Origin: Hyphomicrobiales bacterium
GTDB taxonomy: Bacteria > Pseudomonadota > Alphaproteobacteria > Rhizobiales > Rhizobiaceae
Direction of reading: 5' to 3'
Assembly (NCBI GenBank): GCA_900468805.1
Contig: UEIF01000076.1
Span: forward strand, 1-32,666
Length of the DNA: 32,666 nucleotides
The translations under genes were made by a program, and so were the position numbers. Position 1 is the first letter of the stretch, and each line of letters starts with the position of its first letter. This document shows positions 1 to 7,929 of this stretch, piece by piece. The notes under the pieces are model-generated. The model was given only the letters and a program-made list of their open reading frames with translations, made no database searches and was not told the origin of the DNA.

Positions 1-16
1 GCACGAGCCAGGGGAT

Positions 17-48
17 GGGGGCGCGCCGCCGCTTACGGCGCTGCCCCC
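17..48. other. Strong GC-rich hairpin, function unknown
   Basis: Bases 17-22 pair with 43-48 and 23-28 pair with 36-41. This gives a 12-bp stem with a single bulged T at 42 and a 7-base loop. No T-run follows on either strand, so a classical intrinsic terminator is not supported. It could belong to a terminator or RNA of a gene to the left of the window. Confidence 0.4.
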
Positions 49-407
49 AGACCTGTTTTAGGGGCGTCCGGGTGCGCGGCGTCTTCGGCCCGTCATCTCG
101 TGGGAAGCAGTCATGACGGGAAGTTTGAGGCAGGCACCGGCGCCCAAGGTGAACTCATCTGCTGCCATGGCCGCTTTCAGGGCAGAATCGGGCTTTTTCG
201 TTGATCAAGGATAAGGCCGCTTTGCGCCCCATAGTGGTCATCGAGCCACCGGTCGACGTCGCCGCAAAGCGGACATTACGTGGTGAAAACACCCGGTCGC
301 AGCGGAGCCATAAGCTGTCATCTCGCCATTTCAGTGACGAGGGCTCGGCACTGCAGTGTAGTGGCGCTATGCTGCAATCCGAAAAAGTCTAGTTCCGAAA
401 GGACATA
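49..407. other. Stretch without a recognisable gene
   Basis: One 63-codon open frame (201-392, plus) lies here, but it has no recognisable motif and no convincing ribosome binding site. I see no RNA gene. The stretch precedes the regulator remnant and may be decayed DNA. Confidence 0.4.
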
Positions 408-779
408 TTGGCGAGTCTGATCCGGGGCGAGATGGCTTTATGGCTTACTGTGCTAACGACGAAGAACACCGGCAGACAAATGCCAGCACGGAGACAATAC
501 TGGCGGCAGCCTGAGATATTCCTCTTCCGCCCTTTCGCCGAGGCGCTCTACTGTTTCGAAGCACTGAACCGGCCGCTGGCAGACGCGGAAAATCCGCTGA
601 CCGGCCGGCAGCGGCAAATATTGACGATGATGGCGCAGGGCAAGACGAGCGGCGAGATCGCCGAGGAGATGAACCTGTCGCGGCGCACGGTGGAGGCGCA
701 CCGCGCGAGAATGATGCGCTCCACCGGGATCAGGAACGCTGCGGAACTGATGGCCTGGTTCTCGACCGAGATGAATTGA
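408..779 (+). pseudogene. FixJ/LuxR-type regulator remnant (HTH only)
   Basis: The C-terminal part is a clear LuxR/FixJ-type helix-turn-helix: LTGRQRQILTMMAQGKTSGEIA followed by an SRRTVEAHRARMM recognition helix and a final AELMAW segment (about residues 63-118). Just before it, RPFAEALYCFEAL resembles the KPF...LL-A end of a FixJ receiver domain. The receiver itself, with its phospho-acceptor Asp, is absent, and the first 40 residues look like unrelated sequence. A complete FixJ-like response regulator has about 200 residues. I read this as the 3' remnant of a two-component regulator. A stand-alone HTH protein is the alternative. It converges on the minus-strand operon. Confidence 0.55.
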
Positions 780-800
780 GGTGTGTTTGAGACGCGTGAA

Positions 801-835
801 CGGCGTGTGGCCGATAGCTTCGGCCACACTAGCCG
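801..835. terminator. Hairpin between convergent genes, probable terminator
   Basis: A perfect 10-bp stem (805-814 with 820-829, loop TAGCT) is extended by CGGC/GCCG (801-804 with 832-835) across a two-base bulge. It lies 14 bases past the stop of the minus-strand Cys-rich gene and 22 bases past the plus-strand remnant, as expected for a bidirectional stop. There is no long T-run. Confidence 0.5.
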
Positions 836-848
836 CGTGATACCGGAG

Positions 849-1556
849 TCAGCCGCTGATCGGCGGCCGCGACGGTGCAAGCCTCATGGTCTGTGAGTAG
901 GCGAGCGGTGAACGGTTGCCCGGAAGATTGGCGTCGAGGATGAGCGTCTTTACATCGTCGATGCGAATATCGATCACGATGACATCCTCAAGCTTGTCGA
1001 TCTGCCATACGGCATAGCCGAGGCCTGGGCCGTATCCGCAATCGCATTCGCAATAGCCGGATGTAAGCTGGTGGGGTAGACATGGCAGGAACATGATCAA
1101 CGGCTTTGGCAAATCATAGCAGTGCCCTTCATAGGAGTAGCCGTATATGACGCCGATACACCTGCCTTTGTCATCGTCGCAGCATTTCTTGGAGGATATC
1201 TCCACCGGGAGAGAATAAACATCGAAACCCAGCAGGCCCGCGAGTGTGATTTTTTCCTTAAAAATCGCAAAGATGGGATCAAGGGTGTATGCTAGGCTTT
1301 TTCTTACGATTTCTGCTATTTTCTTTGTATCGCCCTCGATGTTGTTGACGTGTAGGTCATTTTCGAGTCGTTTTAGTACCTCTTTCTCGGAATTTACAAA
1401 GATGGGCGCGTGATCAGCCAAGCGCCCATATAATCGCACTTCGCCTGGTCTATAGGCGCTATAGTTGGGAGGCGTTAGGCCTGTTGGGTTTGGACCTGTT
1501 GGGTTTGGACCTGTTGGGTTTGGACCTACACCGGGATGGCAGCAGCAGTCGCTCAT
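849..1556 (-). CDS. Cys-rich protein with N-terminal CCC and PNPTG repeat; unrecognised, candidate YcaO/TfuA substrate
   Basis: I do not recognise this 235-residue protein. It opens MSDCCCHPGVG, followed by three perfect PNPTG repeats (residues 12-26) encoded by three identical 15-bp DNA units. The middle (about 50-110) looks like an ordinary folded helical segment. Residues 125-173 hold eight cysteines (125, 126, 133, 146, 159, 169, 171, 173), ending CECDC then a GYGPGLGY stretch, so there are 11 Cys in all. No signal peptide or membrane segment is visible. The start is well supported: a strong GGAGG lies 7 bases upstream, better than for any other gene of the operon, so this last gene may be the most translated. 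It sits 25 bases after the metallopeptidase. The stretch near 1240-1400 is visibly more AT-rich than its neighbours. It could be a modified substrate, a metal-binding protein or an immunity factor. Confidence 0.7.
   Translation of the reverse strand: MSDCCCHPGVGPNPTGPNPTGPNPTGLTPPNYSAYRPGEVRLYGRLADHAPIFVNSEKEVLKRLENDLHVNNIEGDTKKIAEIVRKSLAYTLDPIFAIFKEKITLAGLLGFDVYSLPVEISSKKCCDDDKGRCIGVIYGYSYEGHCYDLPKPLIMFLPCLPHQLTSGYCECDCGYGPGLGYAVWQIDKLEDVIVIDIRIDDVKTLILDANLPGNRSPLAYSQTMRLAPSRPPISG
1480..1524. repeat. Perfect 15-bp tandem repeat, three units
   Basis: The unit CCTGTTGGGTTTGGA occurs three times without a mismatch and is followed by a partial CCTA. On the minus strand it encodes PNPTG. Because 15 is a multiple of three, gain or loss of units would change protein length without a frameshift. 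Confidence 0.95.
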
Positions 1557-1581
1557 GTTCCCCTCCTATCATGGACTGGTT

Positions 1582-2802
1582 TCAACTGATGATTTCACGC
1601 CACACAAAATTTGCCTCGAGCCGTTCGGCCGCGACCCCGTCGACCGTTGCTGCAACCACCGCCCTTGCGACTTGATCAAGCGTCATAGTGTTTGGGTCGA
1701 GCGAGCGCAGCGACCCCGCGAGCGCGCGACCGACCTGGTCGCGGGCGGTTTCGAGTGCCAGCTTGAAATAGAGCGGCCGGTCGCGGAACGATCGCTCGGT
1801 CAAGCCGCGAAACTCGTCGAATTGGTCGAGCGTCAATTCACGGAGATCGACGTTGAGCAGGCGCAGGTCGGCGAACCCTTCGCGAACCAATTGGCGGTGG
1901 TAGACGTCCACGATGCTGTCGAAGATCGCGCCGAGGAAGGGGAGCGAGCGGTCGTGCGGTTCGCGGGTGGTTTCCGACATGCGGCGGAAATTGGTAGCCA
2001 GCCGGATTTGCGTCTCGGGACTAGTCTCGGCGAAACGGTTGAGCTCGTTGGAGAGCAGAAGATTGCCTTGCGTCCGACGCAGCAGCCGGTCGACGGCGGA
2101 ATCGAAATGCAGCAGCGAGATCAGCGACACACAGTCGGAAAAGGCTTCCGAAAACGGGAAGAAATCGGCCTCGCGCGATGTGACCATCGGGATGCCGAGT
2201 TCCGACAGGCTGATGAAATGGCCGACCTCGTGGGCGATTGTGTCGAAGTTCAGCGCATAGGGCCGCAACACGCCGCCGACATCGGAGGCTCCCAGCTCCA
2301 GATAGCCGTAGCCGGCATGGGCGTTGTCCCAGTCGACCAGGGGAATGATTTCCAGGCGGCGAAAGGCCGGGTCGAAGAACCAGCGGATGCGATGACCGAG
2401 ATAGCTGTGCCAGATGTCGAGCACGAAATGTACGCAGGCATAGACGTGGACGCCGAGGTAGGCCCGCGATTTCGGGTCCATATTGTCGAAGTTACGATCC
2501 GGGCCAGATCGTGCCGCCGGTCGCCGCTCGCCTTCGAACGGCGGCAGATCGTCGGGACCATAGGGCTGTTTTTCGATCAACGGATCGACCACGTACACCC
2601 ACTGGTCGCTCGGTCCGTCACGAATCTCGTCGGGCAGGATCGAGAGCCAGACGCGATCGGGCTCTTCGTAGCCGGGGATGAAGGGAGGCTGGGGGAAAAT
2701 CCAGAATCGTGTTCCGATGCGTGGGTTCACGCGTTCCGTCACATTGTTCAAATACGATTCCATGGCACAATCGCTTTCGAAGAAGAAGGATTGAGCAACC
2801 AC
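1582..2802 (-). CDS. Zinc metallopeptidase, gluzincin type (HEVGH ... EAFSD)
   Basis: Counting from the GTG at 2802 (406 residues), HEVGH at 191-195 gives two zinc-binding His and the catalytic Glu. EAFSD at 219-223 matches the third-ligand motif of thermolysin-like (M4/M36) gluzincins. WDNAHAGYGYLELG at about 158-171 resembles the NA...G strand that precedes the active helix in those families. There is no signal peptide, propeptide or membrane segment, unlike most M4 enzymes, so it probably acts in the cytoplasm. The GTG is 8 bases after the tfuA stop with no good Shine-Dalgarno; an ATG at 2763 is the alternative start (393 residues). Its place directly after YcaO and TfuA suggests it processes the modified product or a leader, which is inference. 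Exact MEROPS family uncertain. Confidence 0.8.
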   Translation of the reverse strand: MVAQSFFFESDCAMESYLNNVTERVNPRIGTRFWIFPQPPFIPGYEEPDRVWLSILPDEIRDGPSDQWVYVVDPLIEKQPYGPDDLPPFEGERRPAARSGPDRNFDNMDPKSRAYLGVHVYACVHFVLDIWHSYLGHRIRWFFDPAFRRLEIIPLVDWDNAHAGYGYLELGASDVGGVLRPYALNFDTIAHEVGHFISLSELGIPMVTSREADFFPFSEAFSDCVSLISLLHFDSAVDRLLRRTQGNLLLSNELNRFAETSPETQIRLATNFRRMSETTREPHDRSLPFLGAIFDSIVDVYHRQLVREGFADLRLLNVDLRELTLDQFDEFRGLTERSFRDRPLYFKLALETARDQVGRALAGSLRSLDPNTMTLDQVARAVVAATVDGVAAERLEANFVWREIIS

Positions 2803-2810
2803 ACGTTTAA

Positions 2811-3566
2811 TTAGTAATTTCGTATCAAGTCGATGTCAATATGCGAGGCTTCCAAATCTCTCATGAAAGTATTGGTCGCGACCCAGGCGCGATCAACGTC
2901 GCGGCCCTGCCGCTCTACTGTTAGGGAAGGCGCCTTACGTAACATAAGGAGGGCGTCCTGGCGCTTTTGCCCGGTCATTTCTTTCCGCAATGCCGAAATA
3001 CGGTCACTGGAAAATCCCCCAGCCCGCAATAGGGCTGCGAGCGAGCGATCGCGAAAGTTCGTCCCGCGCGCCAATGCGATGAGCTGGTCGCGCTCAGCCG
3101 ATGTCATCATATTTCGGCGGGCAAGCGTCGAGAACGTCCGTTGAAGGTCGACAAGTGCGTCCGTGAGCGGCAGAAAGCCGAGTTCGGCGGGCCCTGACTG
3201 CACGGCGACCGCATCCTCCGCCGTCAACGGCCAGCGCCGGTACCACCTATAGATCAGGCCGACGCCGATCATGCCATAGGGCGCAAGCTCGGCCGCCCGC
3301 AAGGCTCCCATGCTGGCCGCGCCGATCATGACGATGCCTTGTGCCATCGCCCAGAGAATTTCCTTGTGGCGGACGGCGGGGCGGTCCTCGAACTGTCCGT
3401 CGATCAGCACCATCGCACGTGGGCGGAAGGCATGGGCGGCGAGTATGACGTCTCCCTGGGATACGGGCTGGAGATAGATCGCGTCGAGCACCGCCTGCGC
3501 CTCGTCGAGACGCAGCGTGGGGCCGAGAAATACCAGAATTGGACCTTCCTTGCCGGCATTCGTCAT
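2811..3566 (-). CDS. TfuA-domain protein, YcaO partner
   Basis: The protein has 251 residues. It has the TfuA core: LVFLGPTL near residue 11, VLIDGQFE at 53-60, VRHKEILWAMAQG at 65-77, then GAASMGALRAAEL (82-94) and YGMIGVGLIYRWY (97-109). TfuA proteins act with YcaO enzymes. In methanogens the pair is tied to thioamidation of McrA, and TfuA was first noted near trifolitoxin genes of Rhizobium. A role in delivering sulfur is the usual proposal. The longer open frame reaches 3695 inside the YcaO gene, but ATG at 3566 has GAGGGG 6 bases upstream and lies 10 bases after the YcaO stop, so I chose it. The C-terminal half (about 130-251) is helical, charged and less conserved. Confidence 0.9.
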   Translation of the reverse strand: MTNAGKEGPILVFLGPTLRLDEAQAVLDAIYLQPVSQGDVILAAHAFRPRAMVLIDGQFEDRPAVRHKEILWAMAQGIVMIGAASMGALRAAELAPYGMIGVGLIYRWYRRWPLTAEDAVAVQSGPAELGFLPLTDALVDLQRTFSTLARRNMMTSAERDQLIALARGTNFRDRSLAALLRAGGFSSDRISALRKEMTGQKRQDALLMLRKAPSLTVERQGRDVDRAWVATNTFMRDLEASHIDIDLIRNY

Positions 3567-3576
3567 CGGCAACCCC

Positions 3577-4809
3577 TCAACGCAAAATTGAAAACGGCCG
3601 CGCACCCGCAAGAATGGTTCGCACGCAGGCCACGCCTGCTTCGGCGTCCGCTCCGACCGGTACGGCGAGAACAGGTCCAAGCCCGCAGGCGGCAACCCGG
3701 TCGACGACGTCGCGCAGGCATGTTGGGGCGAAGGGCGACGCTGCCGTGCCCGCAGCCGTGGCTTCGAGGATCAGGCGGCGGGCGTCCGCGACGAGCGGAT
3801 CGGTGCTCTTGCGATAGTGTTCGCGCGTCTGGTCGTCGCGCGCGCCGGAAATCGCCCCGGCGCGCGCCGACAATGCCTCCAGCATCGCGCTCGCCGCCGC
3901 TGTCTCGACGGTAAAGCCCGCCGAATGGCCCTCCGTCGGCAACGCCAGGGTAGGCTCAGCCGCGCCGGCCTCGATCGCCTGGCACCAGATCACCGGTAGG
4001 TCGGTGGGCGAGGGGGCGTGCCAAAGCGCGAAAGCGATGCCCTGCGTCCGGGTGACTGAAAGAATATGCTCGACTTTCGGCCCGATGTGCGATGTCGCTA
4101 TGCGGCAACGATCGAAAAAGCCGTGGGTGGTGAAGGCCCGCGCGATCGCGTCGCGTTCGATGCATTCGAACAGTCCATGCGCGAAGGCATCGCGCGCCGT
4201 GCTGTGGCAGGCAAGGCCGGTGGTGGTGCGGATGAACAATCCGTCGCCCTGTGGCTCGGGATCGGTATAGCAGGTGTGAACAAGTTCGAGCGGCACCGGC
4301 TGCGGCGCTCCGCTCGCGACATCGACAGCCAAGGTCCAGGGAATTGGCAGCGATCGCCATGCGGTGCCGGCGTGGGGAAGCAGCAGGTTTTCGAGCAGGG
4401 CCGCGTCGATCCGAAGCTCGTCGGCGGTCGCAAGAAAGCAGTCCGAGGAGGGAATGCGCTCGGCGAAGAAACGCTCGAGACCCTCCATGATCGCCCCGAC
4501 CGCCGCCTCCATCAGGGTGAGGCCGCGGCCAAGCGAGGTCACCTCGGAAAGCGCGGCCGGCTGGATGGCCTGCGCCACCGGCAGACCGAGACGGTCGAGC
4601 CCGGTCAGGTCGGCGAGACGGGTGATGCCGGCCCGGCGGCTGAAAGGGAGTAGCCTGCGAAAACATGCCTCGGCGGCGCCGGGGTCGGCCGGCGTATCGA
4701 GCGGTTGCCTCAAGCCGGCGGCAAGCTCGTCGCGAAAGTCGGCAATCCGTCCGTCGATCGCCGGCGGGGCAGGGGTCAGGCCTTCGGCCGTGTCAGCGTC
4801 CGATAACAA
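3577..4809 (-). CDS. YcaO-family ATP-dependent cyclodehydratase / thioamide synthetase
   Basis: YcaO enzymes use ATP to phosphorylate a backbone amide, leading to azoline rings or, with TfuA, thioamides. In numbering from the upstream GTG (4860), the SLGRGLT turn is at 109-115, the E-x-x-E-R helix (IMEGLER) at 124-130, TGLACH at 214-219 and the signature FECIERDAIAR at 231-241. The acidic ATP/Mg-binding positions are therefore kept. I favour a TTG start at 4809 (410 residues): GGGAG lies 7 bases before it and the overlap with the upstream cyclase gene shrinks from 68 to 17 bases. The extra N-terminus from the GTG (RWLCCKGRAA) looks like read-through of the other gene's frame. No SagB-type dehydrogenase or E1-like partner is encoded nearby, which fits the TfuA-type reaction better than azole formation. 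Confidence 0.9.
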   Translation of the reverse strand: MLSDADTAEGLTPAPPAIDGRIADFRDELAAGLRQPLDTPADPGAAEACFRRLLPFSRRAGITRLADLTGLDRLGLPVAQAIQPAALSEVTSLGRGLTLMEAAVGAIMEGLERFFAERIPSSDCFLATADELRIDAALLENLLLPHAGTAWRSLPIPWTLAVDVASGAPQPVPLELVHTCYTDPEPQGDGLFIRTTTGLACHSTARDAFAHGLFECIERDAIARAFTTHGFFDRCRIATSHIGPKVEHILSVTRTQGIAFALWHAPSPTDLPVIWCQAIEAGAAEPTLALPTEGHSAGFTVETAAASAMLEALSARAGAISGARDDQTREHYRKSTDPLVADARRLILEATAAGTAASPFAPTCLRDVVDRVAACGLGPVLAVPVGADAEAGVACVRTILAGARPFSILR

Positions 4810-7800
4810 CGCCCAGCTCCCGGGTTGAGCGGCTCGCCCTTTGCAGCAGAGCCATCGCACCCTGGCTTTCGGCGATGGTCACGGCGGTCAGCAGTTCGGC
4901 GGCGACAAGATTGGTTTTCACGTTTCCCCGAGCGCGCAGCACGGCCCGGCAGCGGTAGAGTTCGGCGAGCCAGTAGGCATGGCCGGTTTCCTTGGCCTGC
5001 CGGATGGCGTCGGTGACGACGTCGATGGCCTGCTCGTACTTGCCGGCAAGGCCGAGCAGGGTCGCGTGCATGTAGAGATAGATCGGCAGGTCGGCGACGG
5101 CGCCGAGATCCTTGAGCAGCGCCAATCCCTCGCCGAACATCTCATGGCCGGCGAGGAGGTCGTCGCTGTGGGCTTTGGCCCAGCCGCCGAAAAGCAGCGA
5201 CATGCCAGCGAGCGACTGCATCTCATTTTGCTGGGCAAAGAGCTGCATCCGGCTCGAAACATCCGCCAGCCGCTCGAAATCGTCGCGGTAGAAGGCCGAG
5301 ACCGCCTCGGTGTCGAGCGAATGGGCGGTACTCGGAACATGGCCGATGCGCTCGACCAGGCCGACCATGTCCGCAAGTGCTGTGTCCGAGGCCGAGCCCT
5401 GTCCCGTCAGCCAGAGCGACAGAGCGAGTTGTCCGAGGCCGCAGACCTTGGCGTCGTGGCCGCCATAGAGCGTTCGCGCGGTTTCGGCCGATCGCTCGTC
5501 GTAGAGCGCAAGCCCCGCCGTGATCGCCTCCTGCGTCTCCCTGTGCCAGCCGAGATTGAAGTCGATCGCCCAGATGCAATGCTTGACCTGCAGGGCGATT
5601 TCGCGATCTTCGGTGCCAAGCATCATCATCTGCACTTCGAGTGCGCGGTCGTGCATGACGAGAAAGTCAGGCCCGGTCAGCCACCAGCCCCAATAGATCG
5701 GAAACCACTTTGGCTGGTCTTCCTTCGGCTGGCGGCGGGCGATGGCGACGCCGTCTTCGTACAGCTTGCGGGCGGGCGGAGAATTGGCGCCGACGAGGCC
5801 AGTGAGGATCGGGCCGAGCCTGGTGAAGGCGGAAAGCCGCAAGGCGTCGACCGCCTCGCTTTCGTCCATCTCGGCGCAAAGGGCCAGCGCGTGCTCCAGA
5901 TGGTGGCGCGCCTCGATCATCGCCGAGCGGCCGGCACTCTCGGAGCCGGCGGCGATGAACAGCCGAATTGCCTCCTCCGTGAGCCCGGCGCGTTCCGCCT
6001 GGTCGGCGAGCCCGCCGGTGTCGATCCATTCCGCCAGCCCACGGTCGTCGCTGACGGCGTCGAACAGCCGCCGGTGCAGAACCTGCCGTTGCTTGCGCAG
6101 CAGTGCTTCGTAGATCGTTTCCTGGATCAGGGCGTGTCGGAAGCGGTAGATCACGGTTCCGCCGGTTCGGCCACGCGTCAGAAAGCCGGTCTCGCACAGC
6201 ACATCCGCCGCACTCGCCAGCGACCGCCTGGCGAGATCCGGCAAAAGCGCGTGAAGCAGCGGCAGCGTCGTACGGCCGCCGGCGATCGCCGCGGCTCGCG
6301 CCACGTCCCGCGCCGGTCCGAGGCGCGCGAGCCGTTCGTCGAGAATCCCTTCGAAGGCAAGCGCGTGCGTGTGAGAGACCTTGGCCTCGCCGTCATGCGC
6401 GATTGCCTCAGGAATATTCGCCGCATCCGCAGGCGCGATCTCCGTGATCCACTGGCAGATCTCCTCGATGAACAGCGGAACGCCGCCGGAAATCCGCTCC
6501 GTCGCCTCCAGAAGTTCCGGAAGCGCCGTGCGCTTGTGTGCCGGCCAACTCGCTTCGATCGCCTGCTTCGTCTCGTCGCGATTGAGGGGTTTCAACGACA
6601 GGTGCACCACGTCGGCACCGCCGGCCCAATCCATCGCGGCGCCGGGGCGCAAGGTGACGACGAGAAGGATGGGAAGCCGTGAAACCGTGCGGGCGATTTC
6701 CCCAAGGAGGTCCTGCGACGTCGGATCGATCCAGTGAATATCCTCGACCGCCATGATCAGCGGACCGCGGGCGCCGACGGTCTCCAGCGCATGGATGGTC
6801 GCCCGCCGCGCCCTGTCGCGGATTGCCTTGGGATCGCTGCCGGAGAGGGACTCGTTTCGGCCCGCAGCGCCGAGCAGATACGAAAACAGTTCGGCGACGT
6901 CTGGCTCTTCTATGCCGTGGTGCGCGAACGCGGCGGCGACAGTTGTCGCCGTCAGGCGTGAGGGGCCAGCCGCCTTGGACGCCGTGCCGGGAAAGCCATG
7001 CATGAGTGGGTGAAGCGTGGAGCGCGCGCCGCCGAGCGCGCACTGAAACAGGAAGGTCCTCGATCGCTCCTTGCGGGTAAGCTTGCGGATCTCCCGCAAA
7101 AGCCGTGATTTGCCGATGCCGGCGTCGCCTTCGATCGCCAGGATCTGGCCTTTCCCGGCCAAGACCTCTCGCCAGCAACGGCCAATTGTCTCAAGCTCGG
7201 CGGCACGGCCGATGAAGGAACCGCCAAGCCGTCCGAAGGCGTAGAAGCGGGTGACTTCGGTACGATGTTCGAGCGCGCGCCAAACCCTTTCGGGCTCGGC
7301 AAATCCCTTTAGCGACCGGCTGCCCTCGAAGATGAAGGCGTAGGCGCGTCCAGCGAGGGTCTTCGTTTCCTCCGAGACGAGAATGCTGTCAGGGGCCGCG
7401 AGCGCTTCCAGCCGCGTCGCCATGGCGAGCGCCGCCCCCGTCACCGGCACCTGCGAAGGGACTTCCTCGCGCGGTTCCTGGACCAGCGCGATGGAGGTGG
7501 CGATGCCGACGCGGACATGCATGTCGCTGCGCCGCGCCTCGCGGCCGACGCGCCGGCAGGCCTCGATAACGTCGAAGCCAGCGCGAATCGCCAGTGACGC
7601 GGCATCGCGCGAGCCAAGTTCCGTCGGGAAAAGGGCAACACCGCCGTCACCGGCCTCGACCCGCATCACGCCGGAACGCGCGACGATCGCCGACCGCACC
7701 GCCTGCTGAAAGGCGGAAATCAGCTCCTGGAAGTCCTCGATATCGAGTTGATGGAAAAGATTTGTCGATCCGACAAGATCGTAGCAGAGCGCCGTGATGA

Positions 7801-7894
7801 GGCGCCGCTCGCTGCCATGCTCCGCCGGCCGCGCGCCCCCGCCCGGCGATTTTCGTGGGTGCTTCGGTGAGTTGATAGGACTTTCGCTCGCCAT
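4793..7894 (-). CDS. Degenerate class III cyclase domain + STAND/AAA ATPase + helical repeats; likely signal-sensing regulator
   Basis: The protein has 1033 residues. The N-terminal class III cyclase domain (about 30-205) keeps the first metal Asp in YDLVGST (39) and the GDG (82-84), but the substrate-selecting Lys is Val (79) and the catalytic Asn is Ala (157, in GAALAMATRL). The transition-state Arg (161) remains. The domain is probably catalytically dead and used for binding or sensing. Next comes a STAND-type ATPase with Walker A GDAGIGKS (256-263) and Walker B IMAVEDIHWID. About 400 residues of TPR-like helical repeats finish the protein. No LuxR or SARP DNA-binding domain is attached. 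ATG at 7894 is preferred because AAGGGG precedes it; a GTG at 7927 has no such site. First gene of the YcaO/TfuA operon, so it may sense the trigger or gate its activity. Confidence 0.88.
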   Translation of the reverse strand: MASESPINSPKHPRKSPGGGARPAEHGSERRLITALCYDLVGSTNLFHQLDIEDFQELISAFQQAVRSAIVARSGVMRVEAGDGGVALFPTELGSRDAASLAIRAGFDVIEACRRVGREARRSDMHVRVGIATSIALVQEPREEVPSQVPVTGAALAMATRLEALAAPDSILVSEETKTLAGRAYAFIFEGSRSLKGFAEPERVWRALEHRTEVTRFYAFGRLGGSFIGRAAELETIGRCWREVLAGKGQILAIEGDAGIGKSRLLREIRKLTRKERSRTFLFQCALGGARSTLHPLMHGFPGTASKAAGPSRLTATTVAAAFAHHGIEEPDVAELFSYLLGAAGRNESLSGSDPKAIRDRARRATIHALETVGARGPLIMAVEDIHWIDPTSQDLLGEIARTVSRLPILLVVTLRPGAAMDWAGGADVVHLSLKPLNRDETKQAIEASWPAHKRTALPELLEATERISGGVPLFIEEICQWITEIAPADAANIPEAIAHDGEAKVSHTHALAFEGILDERLARLGPARDVARAAAIAGGRTTLPLLHALLPDLARRSLASAADVLCETGFLTRGRTGGTVIYRFRHALIQETIYEALLRKQRQVLHRRLFDAVSDDRGLAEWIDTGGLADQAERAGLTEEAIRLFIAAGSESAGRSAMIEARHHLEHALALCAEMDESEAVDALRLSAFTRLGPILTGLVGANSPPARKLYEDGVAIARRQPKEDQPKWFPIYWGWWLTGPDFLVMHDRALEVQMMMLGTEDREIALQVKHCIWAIDFNLGWHRETQEAITAGLALYDERSAETARTLYGGHDAKVCGLGQLALSLWLTGQGSASDTALADMVGLVERIGHVPSTAHSLDTEAVSAFYRDDFERLADVSSRMQLFAQQNEMQSLAGMSLLFGGWAKAHSDDLLAGHEMFGEGLALLKDLGAVADLPIYLYMHATLLGLAGKYEQAIDVVTDAIRQAKETGHAYWLAELYRCRAVLRARGNVKTNLVAAELLTAVTIAESQGAMALLQRASRSTRELGVVIGR

Positions 7895-7929
7895 CGCCGC
7901 CCCTTGCGTGTCTGCCAAATCCTGCACCT

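Noticed and set aside
201..392. 63-codon plus-strand frame
   Set aside because: No motif, no good ribosome binding site and no operon context.
1480..1524. Possible CRISPR-like repeat
   Set aside because: Units are directly adjacent without spacers and encode a protein repeat.
1465..2814. Long plus-strand frame of 449 codons
   Set aside because: Lies opposite the metallopeptidase and Cys-rich genes; its translation has no recognisable domain and is explained by high-GC mirror frames.
4841..6682. Long plus-strand frame of 613 codons
   Set aside because: Antisense to the cyclase-ATPase gene, which has clear motifs in its own frame.
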